A DNA stretch of 64,000 nt from Actinocrinis sp035605935 (GTDB lineage: Bacteria > Actinomycetota > Actinomycetes > Streptomycetales > Catenulisporaceae): assembly GCF_035605935.1 (NCBI RefSeq), contig NZ_DATNGK010000216.1:25538-89537 (forward strand), written 5' to 3'. The number at the start of each line of letters is the position of its first letter. Position 1 is the first letter of the stretch. Under the pieces are notes generated by a model. That model had not been told where the DNA came from and searched no databases. It was given only the letters and a program-made list of their open reading frames with translations. The translations under genes were made by a program, and so were the position numbers. Of the stretch, positions 62,767-64,000 are shown piece after piece.

Positions 62767-64000
62767 TTAGAAGGTCCAGTGTTGGTTGGTTCCGCCGTTG
62801 CAGGTCCACAGTTCGACCAGGGCGCCGTTGGCGGTGGAGCCGCCGGTCACATCCAGGCAGAGTCCTGATTGCACGCCGGTGATGGTGCCGTTGGCGTTGA
62901 GGTTCCACTGCTGGTTGGTGCCGCCGTTGCAGTCGTAGAGGTCGACCTTGGTGCCTGCCGCGGTGCCCTTGCCGTAGGCGTCCACGCACTTCGCGCCGCC
63001 ATACACGGTCAGCTCGCGCGAGGAGGTGTAGGCGAAGATCTGGCCGCTGCCGCCGTTGCAGTCGTAGATGTCCAGCTGCGTGCCGTTGGTCTGGGTGCCG
63101 CCCGGAACGTCGAGGCACTTGCCCGCACCTACCGCGTGCACCTCACCCGACGAACCACCACCGCCGCTGGACCCCCCGCTGTGCTGGAGTGCGCCGACGT
63201 CCGGGACGGTCGGGACGGTGGTGCCGATGTAGTCGAGGCCTCCGTTGTTGGCGATGGTGACTCCGGCGTTGGCGGCCGGTGAGCTGGCCGGGATCAGCCA
63301 GTTGAGGCCGGCGCCGAGGTCCGGTCCGCCGGCTTGAGTTCCGGTTCCGCCGGCGGTGGGGTTGGCGAATTGCGGATTGCCGATTATGGCGTGTTTCTCG
63401 CCGGACGGGATGGTCGGTGAGTTGCCGCCGTAGAGGTTGTTGTTATAGGCGACGCCGGTACCGGAGGGCATGGTCGGCTTTGCCGCCGTGGTGTAGAAGA
63501 TATTGTTGGTGAAAATGTAATTACTGGCGGTCCAAAAGTCCGCCATCGCAGACGAGGTGTTGTAGAAGGTGTTGTTGTAGATCTGCGCGGTGGAGCCGCT
63601 GACCGAGCCGAGCTGCATGGAAGTCAGTGAGCTGTTGGCCACGATGTTGTAGCGCCAGATGCTGCTGCCGCCGAATTTGATCTGATAGATCAGGAACCCG
63701 ACATTGTTGTCGTGTAGGTAGTTGTATTGGATGACGATGTTGGTGGTGCCCATGTCCGGGTCGACGGCGTTGGAGTCGCTGCCGCCGCCCTTCACCGTGG
63801 TGCCGGTGACCTCGTTGTGCTGCACCGTCGCGACATCTGAGTAGTCCAGTTCGATGCCGCAGGTGCCGACCCGGTCGACGAGGTTGTTCTGCACGACCCC
63901 GTCGCGCACGTCGTCCAGCAGCATGCCGTTGGTGCCGTAGGCGGTGCCGCGTTGGGTGATGTAGTTGCCCTGGATGGTGACGTGGGTGAACGGCGCGTAC
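62767..64000 (-). CDS. Secreted right-handed beta-helix protein with ricin-B lectin domain (5' end cut by window edge)
   Basis: The frame is open to the right edge, so the signal peptide and N-terminus are outside. The visible part has beta-helix repeats (VTIQGNYIT, GVVQNNLVDRVGTCGIELDY, NIVIQYNYLHDNNVGFLIYQ, AQIYNNTFYNTSSAM), a Ser/Gly linker (SGGSSGGGGSSG) and a C-terminal ricin-type domain with three QxW-like repeats (GQIFAY, NQQWNL, NQHWTF). This layout is typical of secreted polysaccharide lyases or hydrolases with a CBM13. Polysaccharide binding is confident; the catalytic type is not known. Confidence 0.88.
   Translation of the reverse strand, partial: YAPFTHVTIQGNYITQRGTAYGTNGMLLDDVRDGVVQNNLVDRVGTCGIELDYSDVATVQHNEVTGTTVKGGGSDSNAVDPDMGTTNIVIQYNYLHDNNVGFLIYQIKFGGSSIWRYNIVANSSLTSMQLGSVSGSTAQIYNNTFYNTSSAMADFWTASNYIFTNNIFYTTAAKPTMPSGTGVAYNNNLYGGNSPTIPSGEKHAIIGNPQFANPTAGGTGTQAGGPDLGAGLNWLIPASSPAANAGVTIANNGGLDYIGTTVPTVPDVGALQHSGGSSGGGGSSGEVHAVGAGKCLDVPGGTQTNGTQLDIYDCNGGSGQIFAYTSSRELTVYGGAKCVDAYGKGTAAGTKVDLYDCNGGTNQQWNLNANGTITGVQSGLCLDVTGGSTANGALVELWTCNGGTNQHWTF

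Overview
The window is about 70% GC, densely coded and rich in GTG starts, 4-bp ATGA/GTGA gene overlaps and natural-product genes. This fits a filamentous actinomycete (Streptomyces, Catenulispora or Actinospica-like). The genus is inference: no rRNA or other marker is present. Both ends cut a gene. I found no tRNA, rRNA or CRISPR array, and the only transposase-like gene looks domesticated.

Left block (1-10.8 kb). A tightly coupled rightward operon (ATP-grasp ligase, tyrosine phosphatase, type II thioesterase, carbamoyltransferase) looks like the end of a biosynthetic cluster that continues to the left. A strong hairpin separates it from a convergent StrR-type activator. Upstream of that activator lie a 105-aa protein and a 52-aa secreted peptide with a CxxC tail. 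The peptide gene is divergent from a TrmB/LuxR-type regulator, followed by a STAND-like ATPase and a methyltransferase.

Middle-left (10.9-18.4 kb) holds accessory genes: a LysR regulator, a secreted lectin-like protein, a broken gene, a GH13 alpha-glucosidase next to a membrane-anchored solute-binding fusion protein, and a fatty-acid desaturase that appears to start at ATC.

Central block (18.5-38.3 kb). Two long operons diverge from one 289-bp promoter region carrying three copies of ACACTGCG. The leftward operon (SDR, P-loop kinase, GH3-type amide synthetase, methyltransferase, FAD monooxygenase, two unrecognised proteins, an HTH-less LysR effector domain, alpha/beta hydrolase, methyltransferase, P450) looks like a small-molecule pathway with no PKS, NRPS or terpene cyclase. 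The rightward operon couples two DJ-1/PfpI proteins, a ThDP enzyme, an AGE-like barrel protein, two STAS anti-sigma antagonists, a GlgX debranching enzyme and an RsbW-like kinase. I regard this pair as the most likely undescribed system here.

Right-centre block (38.3-53.5 kb). A single KS-AT-ACP polyketide synthase, a MmyB-type regulator and an SDR are followed by a channel-like membrane protein paired with a domesticated IS701-type transposase. An eight-gene leftward run then encodes an ester-cyclase-like protein, a small monooxygenase, a SnoaL-like protein, a VOC protein, an MFS exporter, a GMC oxidase, an acyltransferase-3 and a PP2C phosphatase that could close the partner switch.

Right block (53.7-64 kb) is ordinary metabolism: an aminotransferase plus RraA-like aldolase divergent from a TetR regulator, then a sugar ABC uptake operon (lipoprotein, two permeases, GH2 glycosidase; no ATPase gene), and a convergent, truncated secreted beta-helix/ricin-lectin protein.
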